Assembly (NCBI GenBank): GCA_002352445.1
Contig: DEIL01000040.1
Span: 3,543-31,673, forward strand
Direction of reading: 5' to 3'
DNA: 28,131 bases
DNA from: Desulfobulbaceae bacterium UBA2775
Lineage (GTDB): Bacteria > Desulfobacterota > Desulfobulbia > Desulfobulbales > Desulfocapsaceae
The number at the start of each line of letters is the position of its first letter. The first letter of the stretch is position 1. Position numbers and translations under genes: made by a program. Below are positions 1 to 8,759 of this stretch, piece after piece. The notes under the pieces are model-generated. The model was not told the DNA's origin. It saw nothing but the letters and a program-made list of their open reading frames with translations, and searched no databases.

Positions 1-2
1 CC

Positions 3-677
3 CAGGAGAAAAAAAACACTGAATTTGACCTGGCATTTTCCCATCCTTTCGAAAATATCGGTATGGATCTGGTTAAACCAAAACAGTTTACTGTCACCGC
101 CCATGGACAGACCACAGATCTTACCGGCAGTCTGCAACCTGCAACTTTTATGGAGCACAGGGGTTGGAAAACAGATTTTTCCTTTAAACGCCCGGGCGTT
201 TATCAGTTCGCGATGGAGCCAACTCCTTACTGGGAGCCAGCTGAAGACGTGAGTATTATTCACTATACCAAAACAGTTATTGGAGCATATGGAGATGATG
301 AGGGGTGGGATGAACTTGTAGGGCTGCCGACCGAAATCGTTCCATTGTTACGCCCTTTTGGCAACTATGCCGGAAACAGTTTCACCGGACAGATTCTCCT
401 TGACGGCAAACCGGCCGCCGGGGCTGAGGTAGAAGTGGAATTTTACGATAAGAAAAATTCTCTGCATGCTCCAAGCGACTATCATGTCACCCAGGTAATC
501 ATGGCGGACGGCAACGGTATCTTCAATTTCACCTGTCCGCTGGCCGGCTGGTGGGGGTTTGCCGCCCTCAGTGAAGCCGACTACACCATTAAGGATCCGG
601 AAGGCAATGAGAAAGGTGTGGAGATTGGCGCTGTTCTCTGGATCTACCTGGATCCACTTCCAAAAAGTGGAAACTGA
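3..677 (+). CDS. DUF4198 family protein of a nickel/cobalt ECF transporter (5' end outside window)
   Basis: The reading frame is open from the window edge, so the true start and any signal peptide lie upstream; an internal ATG at 63 is not the start because homologous-looking sequence (FDLAFSHPFENIGMDLVKP) runs across it. The visible 224 or so residues show two beta-rich halves: one with PYWEPAEDVSIIHYTK, and a C-terminal part with LLDGKPAAGAEVEVEFYDK and WWGFAAL. This pattern is what I know from DUF4198 proteins encoded beside CbiMNQO/NikMNQO operons. They are thought to be exported proteins that help nickel or cobalt uptake in place of the small N subunit. The stop codon directly abuts the GTG of cbiQ, so the genes are co-transcribed and probably translationally coupled. 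Nickel is more likely than cobalt by family association; the metal cannot be read from the sequence. Confidence 0.82.
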   Translation, partial: QEKKNTEFDLAFSHPFENIGMDLVKPKQFTVTAHGQTTDLTGSLQPATFMEHRGWKTDFSFKRPGVYQFAMEPTPYWEPAEDVSIIHYTKTVIGAYGDDEGWDELVGLPTEIVPLLRPFGNYAGNSFTGQILLDGKPAAGAEVEVEFYDKKNSLHAPSDYHVTQVIMADGNGIFNFTCPLAGWWGFAALSEADYTIKDPEGNEKGVEIGAVLWIYLDPLPKSGN

Positions 678-1430
678 GTGATGATGGATGAACGCTTTGC
701 TCAAGGGAGTTCACTGCTGCACAGGCGGGATCCCAAAGCAAAAATCATAGCTGCCACAGCTTTTGTAACTGCTTCTGCCATAACTGACAGTTTCACCGTG
801 GCAACTGTCTCTTTTGCATTCAGCATTGTACTTTTTCTCCTGACAAAACTACCGGTACAACTTGTGCTGAAACGGCTCCTGGCTGTTAACAGTTTTACCT
901 TCTTTCTCTGGCTCACCCTGCCCCTCACCTACGGTGGCAGTGAATTCATAACAGCAGGTCCTCTAGCTCTCTCCATTGAGGGAATACGGCTGGCAGCACT
1001 CATAACGCTGAAAACAAACGCTATCGTTATTTCCATAATCGCCCTGCTTGGCACCTCCCGCATCGCCAACATCGGCCACGCCCTTGAATCATTACATCTC
1101 CCCCAGAACCTCTGTTTTATTCTCCTCTTTTCCTATCGCTATGTATTTGTCATCTATCAGGAATACCGTCGACTGGTGAGAGCAGCCCAGCTGCGCTGCT
1201 TTGTTCCGGCCACCAGTATCCATACCTACCGTACCTTTGGTTACCTTTTCGGCATGACCCTGGTGAAAAGCTGGAACAGAGCGACGCGGGTTCACCAGGC
1301 CATGGTTCTTCGCGGTTTTGACGGACGCCTTATCCCGTTGTCACAAGACAGATACACTTCCGACGATACAATTTTTCTCTCGATTATGCTGTCACTCACC
1401 CTCCTTCTAATCCTGCTCAATTTTCTCTAA
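678..1430 (+). CDS. cbiQ: ECF transporter T component, CbiQ/NikQ type (metal uptake)
   Basis: This is the integral membrane coupling (T) subunit of an energy-coupling-factor transporter for nickel or cobalt. The 250 residues contain several hydrophobic segments (about 24-56, 65-84, 105-125, 145-160, 232-250). The two cytoplasmic motifs that dock onto the ATPase are visible: AAQLRCF at 169-175, where the usual glycine is cysteine, and AMVLRGF at 208-214. Translation can begin at GTG 678 or at ATG 681 or 684; GTG 678 follows the preceding TGA without a gap. No strong Shine-Dalgarno is seen, which fits coupling to the upstream gene. The partner ATPase gene follows after 58 bp. The substrate-binding M subunit is not in the window and should lie upstream. 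Confidence 0.9.
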   Translation: MMMDERFAQGSSLLHRRDPKAKIIAATAFVTASAITDSFTVATVSFAFSIVLFLLTKLPVQLVLKRLLAVNSFTFFLWLTLPLTYGGSEFITAGPLALSIEGIRLAALITLKTNAIVISIIALLGTSRIANIGHALESLHLPQNLCFILLFSYRYVFVIYQEYRRLVRAAQLRCFVPATSIHTYRTFGYLFGMTLVKSWNRATRVHQAMVLRGFDGRLIPLSQDRYTSDDTIFLSIMLSLTLLLILLNFL

Positions 1431-1488
1431 CCGGATCAAAAATTGGATTCTTCTTGCTTTGATCAAATATATCGTGTAGCTCTCAATC

Positions 1489-2217
1489 ATGTCAAAATCA
1501 CCAATAATTGAATTGCGTAACATCAGTTATACATATCCCCATAACAGTACGCCAATACTGCAAAATCTGAATTTTTCGGTATCCGACAAGCATATTGGTG
1601 TTATCGGCTCCAACGGTTGTGGAAAAACAACGTTTTTTCAAATCATTGTCGGGCTGTTAACCCCGGACACAGGCCAACTGCTCTTCAATGGAGAAAATGT
1701 AGAAAGCAAAAAACAGTTACGTGGGCTGCGGAAGGAAGTCGGTTTTCTGTTCCAGAGTGCCGATGATCAGCTTTTTTCGCCAACAGTACTTGAGGATGTT
1801 GCCTTCGGCCCGCTCAATCTTGGGTATTCACCGGCTGCAGCAGAAAAAATTGCCCTTGAAACCTTAGCGAATCTTGGCCTCTCAGGCTTTGAAGAGCGCA
1901 TAACTCATAAACTCTCCGGCGGTGAAAAAAAACTGGTTGCCCTGGCCACAATCCTGGCCATGAAACCCAAAATGGTGCTGCTTGATGAACCGACAAACAA
2001 CCTCGACCCAAGGACACGCAAACGACTGATTGACATTCTCCAGGGCCTGGATCTCTACCAGATCATCATCTCCCATGACTGGGACTTTCTCGACCAGACA
2101 AGCTCAACCCTCTACCAGGTTGAACATGGACATATACATAAATGCCAAGAAGATCATATCCATGTTCACCGTCATATGCACAAGGCGGGCGATTACCCGC
2201 ACCGCCACGTTCACTAA
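1489..2217 (+). CDS. cbiO: ECF transporter ATP-binding protein, CbiO/NikO type, with His-rich C-terminal tail
   Basis: This is the ABC ATPase that powers the ECF metal transporter. Walker A GSNGCGKT is at 40-47, the Q-loop in FLFQSADDQLF at 86-96, the signature LSGGEKK at 142-148, Walker B MVLLDEP at 162-168 and the switch histidine at 196. All catalytic motifs are intact. After the ABC domain, residues 213-242 hold 11 histidines in alternating HxH spacing (HGHIHK, HIHVHRHMH, HRHVH), a likely nickel/cobalt-binding tail for metal storage, sensing or delivery. The last His codon and the TAA stop lie inside the left arm of the inverted-repeat element at 2212-2313, so insertion of that element may have set the present C-terminus. 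No clear ribosome-binding site precedes ATG 1489. Confidence 0.9.
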   Translation: MSKSPIIELRNISYTYPHNSTPILQNLNFSVSDKHIGVIGSNGCGKTTFFQIIVGLLTPDTGQLLFNGENVESKKQLRGLRKEVGFLFQSADDQLFSPTVLEDVAFGPLNLGYSPAAAEKIALETLANLGLSGFEERITHKLSGGEKKLVALATILAMKPKMVLLDEPTNNLDPRTRKRLIDILQGLDLYQIIISHDWDFLDQTSSTLYQVEHGHIHKCQEDHIHVHRHMHKAGDYPHRHVH

Positions 2218-2313
2218 CACCCATGAAATGAATTTCACAACCAAGCATGAAGGTAATATGACCGGGATTTAGAGGGGCATCATCGTTCTGAAAGCATTTC
2301 ATGGGTGTTAGTG
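2212..2313 (+). repeat. e1 repeat copy A: 102-bp element with perfect 19-bp terminal inverted repeats
   Basis: The left arm CACTAACACCCATGAAATG (2212-2230) is the exact reverse complement of the right arm at 2295-2313. The interior (to about 2276) matches the longer copies at 18580-18660 and 24496-24580, including CCGGGATT followed by a purine-rich GAGG, but lacks about 20 bp of their middle. The left arm overlaps the end of cbiO and supplies its stop codon. No target-site duplication is obvious and no U-tract follows, so it looks like a MITE- or REP-like element rather than a terminator. The family is not one I recognise. Confidence 0.8.
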
Positions 2314-2321
2314 GTAAACTG

Positions 2322-2350
2322 TTCCTGTATCCTGTATTACACTCTATAAT
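2322..2350 (+). promoter_or_regulatory. possible promoter of the giant sensor kinase
   Basis: A perfect -10 hexamer TATAAT lies at 2345-2350; the -35 region (around 2322-2327, TTCCTG) is poor. Transcription would begin near 2357, which makes the TTG at 2359 an unlikely start codon and favours GTG 2401. The promoter lies just downstream of the e1 element. Confidence 0.35.
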
Positions 2351-2400
2351 CGATTCAATTGTCATCCCTACGGAGGCCACCGCCATCCCAGGAGAGAATT

Positions 2401-5400
2401 GTGTACGAATTAGCTCAACATCACATATCCGAAAAAATTCATGATGGCGACTCATCTGTCATCTATCGGGCAAAACATACCCAAACAGATAAATCTGTTG
2501 TTCTCAAATTTCTAAAGAGTGGTTATCCGAGCCACCAACTGCTTTATGAATTTGCACAGGAATACTCAATAACCGCCTCTTTTCAATCCGACCGGATAGT
2601 CAAGACCTACTCCCTCGAAAAACATAATAACAGCCTGGTAATGATCCTTGAGGATTGCGGTTCTGTTACCCTGGCCTCCATGATCGATACGGTGCGAAAA
2701 AACATTGCATGGGCACTCGATATCGCCATCCAGCTGACCAAGGTCCTCATGGAAATACATCAGCGGGATATAGTCCATGGCGACCTCAACACCTCAAACA
2801 TAATGTACAATGGTGAAAGACAGAGTATAGCACTTATTGACTTCGGCAGTGCCAGAATTGGCAGAGAGGCTGCTCTCCCCGGCACAGCAACCGACATTTT
2901 CAAAACGGCCCTCCCTTATGTATCCCCGGAACAGACCGGCCACTACAGCAAGGATTTAGATTACCGAACAGACCTCTACTCTTTAGGGATAACTCTATAT
3001 CAGCTTTTTACCGGAAAACTTCCCTTTCTCTCAGCTGACCCGATGGAGTTGATCCATCTCCACCTAGCAACCCCTCCCGTCCCTCCCCATATAACAGACC
3101 CGACTATTCCGGAGATCTTGTCCAATATTATTTTAAAACTCATTCAAAAATCAAGAAGACCCAGATACCAGACCTGCGCAGGATTACTTGTAGACCTGGA
3201 CAGGTGCAGAGAAGAATGGCGGGCCTACCACACAATCAATAAATTTACCCTGGGGGAAAATGACCTTCCGGACAAACTTGTATTTCCCAAAAAACTCTTC
3301 AACAGGAAAAGGGAACTTACCTTTCTGCAAAAAGCAGTCCCAGGGGATACAGAGCCTGCCCCCGCAGTGATCGCTATTAGCGGATATTCAGGTATTGGTA
3401 AAACAGCCCTTGTTCATGAATTCAAAAACTCACTCCTTCCAACCTCCTGCCGGTTTCTCACAGGTCAATATGATGTTGGTGTCATGGCGAAACCTCACGG
3501 TGCACTGGCTGACATCATGCGGACACTGGTTAATACACTGCTGACCGGTTCCACTGAATCAAACGAGAAATGGAAAAAGAGAATCAAACTAATCCTTGGC
3601 AAAAACAGCCGGATACTTGTTGATCTTGTTCCCGAACTTGAAATACTAACAGGAAAACAGACACACCCGCCCTCCCTCAGTCCATATGAAACGGAGCAGC
3701 GATTGACACGTCTCTTCGTTAATTTTATCCAGCTCTTTGCGAGTAAAGACAAACCGCTTATTATCTTTCTCGATGATCTCCATAGAGCAGACTATTCCAC
3801 CTTAAAACTCATTGAGCAGCTTACCACCTCGAAAACGCTGAACAACGTATTGTTTATCTTCTGTTTCAGGGATAATGAGACTGATAAAGATCACCCGCTC
3901 ACAGCAGCACTCAACGCCATCAAACAAGCTGGAACCAACCTTAGAACCCTGCAGCTCCCTCCTCTTGAGATCGACGATGTAACACAACTGCTCTCCACCA
4001 CTCTCCTCCAGCCGGAAGAAAGGGTTATAGAGCTTGCCGGAATCTGTTTGCAAAAAACGGGAGGGAATCCATTTTTCCTGAAGCAGTTTGTTCACTCCCT
4101 CCATAGGACAGGGAATATTCAGCTCGACCAGAGAGACGGTGGATGGAACTGGGATGTCCAGGCGATCAATCGCACTGATCCAACAAAAAATATTGCAGAA
4201 CTGCTGGCTCAACGAATCCAGACAGTGCAGGAAGAGTCGGCACTCCTGCTCAAGCATGCGGCATGCATTGGCAGGAGCTTTACTTTAAAAATTCTGACAG
4301 CAACAGTTAACATATCACACGAAGAAGTCTGGAGACACCTCCAGGAACTGTTCTTCAAAGGATTGTTGATCCACGACAAGGTGTTTCCCGACGAGAAAAA
4401 GGGATCCCGGCTGATTCTCTTTAGTCATTATCAAATTCAACAGGTTTCCTATTCACTGCTGACGGAGAAAGAAAAGGGAGAAATTCATCTCAAATTAGGC
4501 CGTTACCTGCAGAAAGAGGCAAAAGAGCTGCAACAGGGAGAATATCAATTTGATATTGTAAATCATTTGAACAGGGCCATTGCTCAGATCAACTCACCTC
4601 CAGAACAACTCAATCTCATAGCAGCCAACCTGACGGCGGGAAGACGAGCAAAAGACACTGCATCCTACGGAGTTGCACACTCGTTCTTACAGACAGGGCT
4701 ATCACTTTTGCCCGAAAAATATTGGGAAATCCACTACCATCTTGCCCTGGAACTTCATACCGAGGCATGTGAGGCAGCATACCTGGACAACGAATATGGT
4801 GAAATGGAGAGACTGTTTGGCGAAGTTTGCAGCAAAGCATCGTCTCTTCTTGATAAAACCGGAGTTTATCATATCAGAATTCGAGCACAAAAATCACACT
4901 CCCAGCTCCCAGAAGCTCTGGAAACTGGCCGTGAAATACTGACAATGCTGGGAGTCAGGCTGCCAAATGCCCCTTCCCGCCTTCAAGCGGCAGCCAAATT
5001 TATTGAGACACGAATTTTCATGTCCAGGTGGAAGACCAGTGATCTGCTGAATCTCCCGGAAATGAAAGACCCTTACAAAATAGAGGCAATGCGGTTTCTG
5101 GTCGATATAGGAACCGTTGCTTACCATGTCAGACAGGAGCTTCTGCCCTTTATTTCCACAAAAGCAATACGTCTTTCCTTGAAATATGGCAATACCGCCT
5201 CTGCAGGACAGGTGGCATACCCCTTATACAGCTTATTGCTTTGTGCAGCTCCCGGAGGCAACATTCAAAAAGGATACAGATACGGCCAGCTCGCTCTCAA
5301 CCTGCAGCAACGATTCAGCCCGGAGGGAGTGAGTCCTTCTACCATCTATGTGGTTACCATCATGACCATCCACTGGAGGGATCATCTTCGAGAGACGTTG

Positions 5401-7596
5401 AAGCCGTTACTGACGGCTCTTAAGGGGTGTTCTGAAAACGGTGAGTTTGAATATGCGGCACTTGCCGCCCATTCCTATTCCTACCGCCTCTATTATCTTG
5501 GGTTTAATCTTGACAAAGCAATGCGGGAACTCACCTTCTACCGCAGGAAAATTAAGAAATATGGTCAGCAGATTGCTCTTCACCGGCAGAATATCTATTG
5601 CCAGGCGATGGAAAACTTAGCAAAAAAGATCGGTAGCCCTGAACGATTTGATGGTGATTTTTATAACGAAAAGGAGATGGTCCCTATCCATAAAGCGGCC
5701 GGGGACAACACTACGCTTTTTAAGCTTTACCTGTTAAAGACGATCCACTGCTTCCTTTTTGATAAGTATGATGAATCCCTCACCTGCTCGAATAGAGCGC
5801 GAAAACGGCTGCAATCGGTTCTATCCTCGGTCAATGTCCCTATCTTCCATTTTTATGATTCCCTTGTGCGACTGACACTATATAACAATTCTTCAAAGAA
5901 GGCTCAGACCCGGCACCGCTACAGAATTGGGAGCAACCAAAGAAAATTGAAAAGGTGGGCCAGACACTCTCCAAACAATTACCAGCATAAATATGATCTG
6001 GTTGAGGCTGAAAGGGAAAAGATAAAAGGACACTTTGTTCAGGCAATGAATTTGTATGACTCGGCTATTGATCTGGCCAGAACAAACGGATTTCTCCAGG
6101 AAGAGGCACTGGCTTTTGAGCTCGCCTCACGGTTCTATCTATCACTGAATAAACCCCACCTTGCCAGGCCCTACATGCGGGAGGCAAGGTATTGCTATTA
6201 CCGGTGGGGTGCAACAGCAAAAGTCAGCCACCTCGACCGGCAGGAACTACCTAAAGTATCGAACATTGCCAGACAACCGATTACTCCGGATATCATTCCA
6301 GAAACCTTTATACCGGGAACAGGCGGTCCCGGGTTCGATATGGCGACTGTTGTCAAGGCATCCAGGATACTGACTGGAGAGACAACCTTCCCGGAGCTTC
6401 TCAAGAAAGTAATGAAAATCATGTTGGAGAGTTCCGGCGCCCAGCGAGGAGTTCTTGTATTCAATGAAAAGGAACGTTGGCAACTAAAAATTGCCGGGTC
6501 GACAGAAAAAAACGGTGTAGAACTACTCGACAATGTGGATCTTGACTCTCAAGGCATCGTATCCAGTGCAATCATCAACTATGTTATCCAGACAAAAAAT
6601 GACCTGATTCTCAATGATGCACGGCGGGAAGGGATGTTTATCGATGATGAGTATGTCACAGAAAACTCGCCCCGCTCCATCCTTTGCAGTCCATTGACAC
6701 ACAGAGGGAAGGTGGAATGTATACTCTACCTGGAGAACAACCTTACGACTCGGGCCTTCTCTCAAGGCAGGCAGGAACTCCTTCATCTGCTCGGTAACCA
6801 GGCAGCAATTAACATAAGAAATTCACGCCTTTTCAATAAACTGGAACTGAGTATCAAAAAAATTAACCGGGAAGTAGAAATACGCAGGAATATCCAGCTT
6901 CAACTGCTTCACTCGGAAAAACTAAGCGCACTTGGCCGACTCGCCTCTTCAATAGCCCATGAGTTCGGCAACCCTCTCATAGGGATCAAATATCTTCTCA
7001 CCGATTTTATTGAACGCCCTTTTATAAGCAAGGAAGACCAGAGGTTACTCCTCCTGGGAATGGAAGAGTGCGACCGCATGAAAAAACTGCTTAAAAACCT
7101 GGGCCAGTTGAATCGGCCGACAACAGGGAAACGAAGCCTCGGGAATATTCACAAAATCATGGATAATGTCCTGTTTTTCCAAGCCAAACAGATCAGGTCA
7201 CAGCAGTTAAAAATAGTAAAAAACTATGCCTCTGACCTGCCCGATGTTTTTGTCATACAGGATCAGATCAGCCAGGTACTGCTCAACCTGACCATAAACG
7301 CTGCCGATGCAATTTCTGCCAGTGGAGGAACAATTACCGTAACAACCTGGAAAACAGCAGCGAAGGTCTTTTTCTCTATAGCAGATACAGGGAAAGGGAT
7401 CGATCAGAACATTCAGGGCAATATTTTTGAACCCTTCTTTTCAACCAAAAGAGAAGAGGACGGAACCGGTCTGGGACTCTCAACCTCATACGGTATCATC
7501 AAGCAGCACAGGGGGAAGCTCACCTTTGCCTCTGAACCAGACAAGGGGACAACCTTTACCATCTCTCTCCCCCGGACTACGACCCAACCTCAATAA
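2401..7596 (+). CDS. trifunctional Ser/Thr kinase / AAA-type ATPase / GAF / sensor histidine kinase
   Basis: This 1731-residue cytoplasmic signalling protein has, in order: a protein kinase domain at about 1-270 (lysine 36 in VVLKF, catalytic HGDLNTSN with Asp128, DFG Asp147, then SPEQTG and DLYSLG); a predicted NTPase with Walker A GYSGIGKT at 328-335 and Walker B IIFLDD ending near 459; a long helical TPR-like region (about 650-1310); a GAF domain (about 1330-1480); and a histidine kinase with phospho-acceptor His1520 (IAHEFGNP), N box INAADAI, ADTGKGID, FEPFFSTK and GTGLGLS at 1688. The kinase catalytic loop is HGD rather than HRD. GTG 2401 is preferred because GGAGAG ends 4 nt upstream and homology begins there; TTG 2359 would extend it by 14 residues. 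The architecture is known from cyanobacteria and proteobacteria. No partner response regulator is adjacent. Confidence 0.88.
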   Translation: MYELAQHHISEKIHDGDSSVIYRAKHTQTDKSVVLKFLKSGYPSHQLLYEFAQEYSITASFQSDRIVKTYSLEKHNNSLVMILEDCGSVTLASMIDTVRKNIAWALDIAIQLTKVLMEIHQRDIVHGDLNTSNIMYNGERQSIALIDFGSARIGREAALPGTATDIFKTALPYVSPEQTGHYSKDLDYRTDLYSLGITLYQLFTGKLPFLSADPMELIHLHLATPPVPPHITDPTIPEILSNIILKLIQKSRRPRYQTCAGLLVDLDRCREEWRAYHTINKFTLGENDLPDKLVFPKKLFNRKRELTFLQKAVPGDTEPAPAVIAISGYSGIGKTALVHEFKNSLLPTSCRFLTGQYDVGVMAKPHGALADIMRTLVNTLLTGSTESNEKWKKRIKLILGKNSRILVDLVPELEILTGKQTHPPSLSPYETEQRLTRLFVNFIQLFASKDKPLIIFLDDLHRADYSTLKLIEQLTTSKTLNNVLFIFCFRDNETDKDHPLTAALNAIKQAGTNLRTLQLPPLEIDDVTQLLSTTLLQPEERVIELAGICLQKTGGNPFFLKQFVHSLHRTGNIQLDQRDGGWNWDVQAINRTDPTKNIAELLAQRIQTVQEESALLLKHAACIGRSFTLKILTATVNISHEEVWRHLQELFFKGLLIHDKVFPDEKKGSRLILFSHYQIQQVSYSLLTEKEKGEIHLKLGRYLQKEAKELQQGEYQFDIVNHLNRAIAQINSPPEQLNLIAANLTAGRRAKDTASYGVAHSFLQTGLSLLPEKYWEIHYHLALELHTEACEAAYLDNEYGEMERLFGEVCSKASSLLDKTGVYHIRIRAQKSHSQLPEALETGREILTMLGVRLPNAPSRLQAAAKFIETRIFMSRWKTSDLLNLPEMKDPYKIEAMRFLVDIGTVAYHVRQELLPFISTKAIRLSLKYGNTASAGQVAYPLYSLLLCAAPGGNIQKGYRYGQLALNLQQRFSPEGVSPSTIYVVTIMTIHWRDHLRETLKPLLTALKGCSENGEFEYAALAAHSYSYRLYYLGFNLDKAMRELTFYRRKIKKYGQQIALHRQNIYCQAMENLAKKIGSPERFDGDFYNEKEMVPIHKAAGDNTTLFKLYLLKTIHCFLFDKYDESLTCSNRARKRLQSVLSSVNVPIFHFYDSLVRLTLYNNSSKKAQTRHRYRIGSNQRKLKRWARHSPNNYQHKYDLVEAEREKIKGHFVQAMNLYDSAIDLARTNGFLQEEALAFELASRFYLSLNKPHLARPYMREARYCYYRWGATAKVSHLDRQELPKVSNIARQPITPDIIPETFIPGTGGPGFDMATVVKASRILTGETTFPELLKKVMKIMLESSGAQRGVLVFNEKERWQLKIAGSTEKNGVELLDNVDLDSQGIVSSAIINYVIQTKNDLILNDARREGMFIDDEYVTENSPRSILCSPLTHRGKVECILYLENNLTTRAFSQGRQELLHLLGNQAAINIRNSRLFNKLELSIKKINREVEIRRNIQLQLLHSEKLSALGRLASSIAHEFGNPLIGIKYLLTDFIERPFISKEDQRLLLLGMEECDRMKKLLKNLGQLNRPTTGKRSLGNIHKIMDNVLFFQAKQIRSQQLKIVKNYASDLPDVFVIQDQISQVLLNLTINAADAISASGGTITVTTWKTAAKVFFSIADTGKGIDQNIQGNIFEPFFSTKREEDGTGLGLSTSYGIIKQHRGKLTFASEPDKGTTFTISLPRTTTQPQ

Positions 7597-8089
7597 ACTG
7601 CAGGTCATCTGAAAGTTCAACCACCTTCCACTCATCCCCCTCATGATCAAAGTCAGCAATCTTTTCTATATCCATTTTCAGATACTTACCTCTCCCTTCT
7701 ATGGCAACCCTGTCATCTGCAAGGAGAATCTCACCGACTCCGGTAAATGAGCGTTTTCCTTCCTTTTCGATCCGGGCTACAACCTTGATCTCACCGTCAA
7801 TAGGGACCGGTTTTCGCAATTTCATGGAAAAATCTATAGTTATACCCCAGATATTATCTGAATGGGTCAGCATAATCGCACGACCAATTGTTTCATCAAG
7901 AATTGTAGCAGCAATGCCGCCGTGCAAACGACCCGGATACCCCTGATGTTCTTCCAGTGGTGTAAAAACAGCCACCAACTGACCATCCTCCATCTCATAA
8001 AATCTGCTTTTTAAGCCGAATCTGTTTTCCAGCCCACAGACAAAACACATCTTTGAGTTAGGTTGTTTTTTTATCACCTTCAAACGCAT
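7577..8089 (-). CDS. PaaI-type hotdog thioesterase
   Basis: The 170-residue protein has the PaaI/YdiI-type hotdog signature GYPGRLHGGIAATILDET at about 50-67, with HGG at 56-58 and the likely catalytic acid pair Asp65-Glu66. It should hydrolyse an acyl-CoA or acyl-ACP thioester in the cytoplasm; the substrate is unknown. An N-terminal CFVCG (Cys15, Cys18) is a less common extra that may bind metal. AGAGGA lies upstream of ATG 8089. It is the last gene of the - strand operon headed by rlmKL, 58 bp after the YkgJ-like gene, and its 3' end overlaps the end of the convergent giant kinase by 20 bp. Presence of an OleA-like condensing enzyme in the same operon makes an acyl-CoA-related role plausible. 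Confidence 0.8.
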   Translation of the reverse strand: MRLKVIKKQPNSKMCFVCGLENRFGLKSRFYEMEDGQLVAVFTPLEEHQGYPGRLHGGIAATILDETIGRAIMLTHSDNIWGITIDFSMKLRKPVPIDGEIKVVARIEKEGKRSFTGVGEILLADDRVAIEGRGKYLKMDIEKIADFDHEGDEWKVVELSDDLQFIEVGS

Positions 8090-8147
8090 GAGTTCCTCTT
8101 ATATTAAAAATTGGATAACCGCCCAGGCAGGGTGAATTCGCTGAATA

Positions 8148-8759
8148 TTACGAAAGAGGCAGAGAAGGCGGCCCTTTCACAAGCATCTCGGCAATTGTCA
8201 TCTTTACCCTGGGCATAAGATGACGTTTGTTGTCAAGCAGTTCACTTTCCAGTAAAACAAGTTGTTGCAGCAGCGGTGTTCTTTCAACGGAGGGCGGCTG
8301 AATTTTGTCATACCGTGTCTTCACTATCTCCTGGCAGCGAAAACAACCGGGAAACCGCATTGACTGTCCATCCGGTCTTGTCATGGATGCCGGAACGCCA
8401 TGGGTGCGACAGACAAGCATACGATGCTTATAGAGAGTACAGAGTCCCTCCTCATTAAGAGGACACATTGACTGCGGTCGTTCACCTTCACTTTCTGCCA
8501 CCTGGCACTGCTTTATATAATCCTCAGATTTCTGCAGAAGCTTTTTCTGTTTTGCAGGATCAAGTTCTTTAAAACTGAGCCAGAGATAGGCCCATTCAGC
8601 ATAGGTATGGTGCAGAAAATATGAATCGCAGCAGTTATCGGGGCAGCCGACACAGGAGAAATGCAATTGGTGGGCTACCGCATCGTAGGCCCGCTCCAAT
8701 TTTTCGTATATCTCCTGCAGTTGCCGGAGCATTGTTTCTGACAGTACAACTTCTTTCAC
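8148..8759 (-). CDS. YkgJ-family cysteine cluster protein (putative Zn/Fe-chelating domain)
   Basis: The 203 residues carry the cysteine pattern of the YkgJ/CxxCxxCC family: CVGCPDNCC at 36-44, Cys99, Cys107, Cys117 (MLVCRTHG) and FPGCFRC with Cys139 and Cys142. Such clusters are thought to bind zinc or an iron-sulfur centre; no enzymatic activity is established. The start is GTG at 8759, overlapping the TGA of the AMMECR1-like gene in a GTGA quadruplet, so the two are translationally coupled. The N-terminal 30 residues are predicted helical. Function is unknown; coupling to AMMECR1 and the OleA-like gene is the main clue. Confidence 0.78.
   Translation of the reverse strand: MKEVVLSETMLRQLQEIYEKLERAYDAVAHQLHFSCVGCPDNCCDSYFLHHTYAEWAYLWLSFKELDPAKQKKLLQKSEDYIKQCQVAESEGERPQSMCPLNEEGLCTLYKHRMLVCRTHGVPASMTRPDGQSMRFPGCFRCQEIVKTRYDKIQPPSVERTPLLQQLVLLESELLDNKRHLMPRVKMTIAEMLVKGPPSLPLS

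Noticed and set aside
2212..2313. e1 copy A as an intrinsic terminator of the transporter operon
   Set aside because: The stem arms are 64 bp apart and no T-run follows either arm.
2359..2400. TTG 2359 as start of the giant kinase
   Set aside because: It sits at the predicted transcription start, has no ribosome-binding site and adds a proline-rich stretch not expected in the family.
2066..2455. 129-codon - strand frame across the end of cbiO and the e1 element
   Set aside because: It is antisense to the ABC ATPase and runs through the inverted repeat; nothing supports it.
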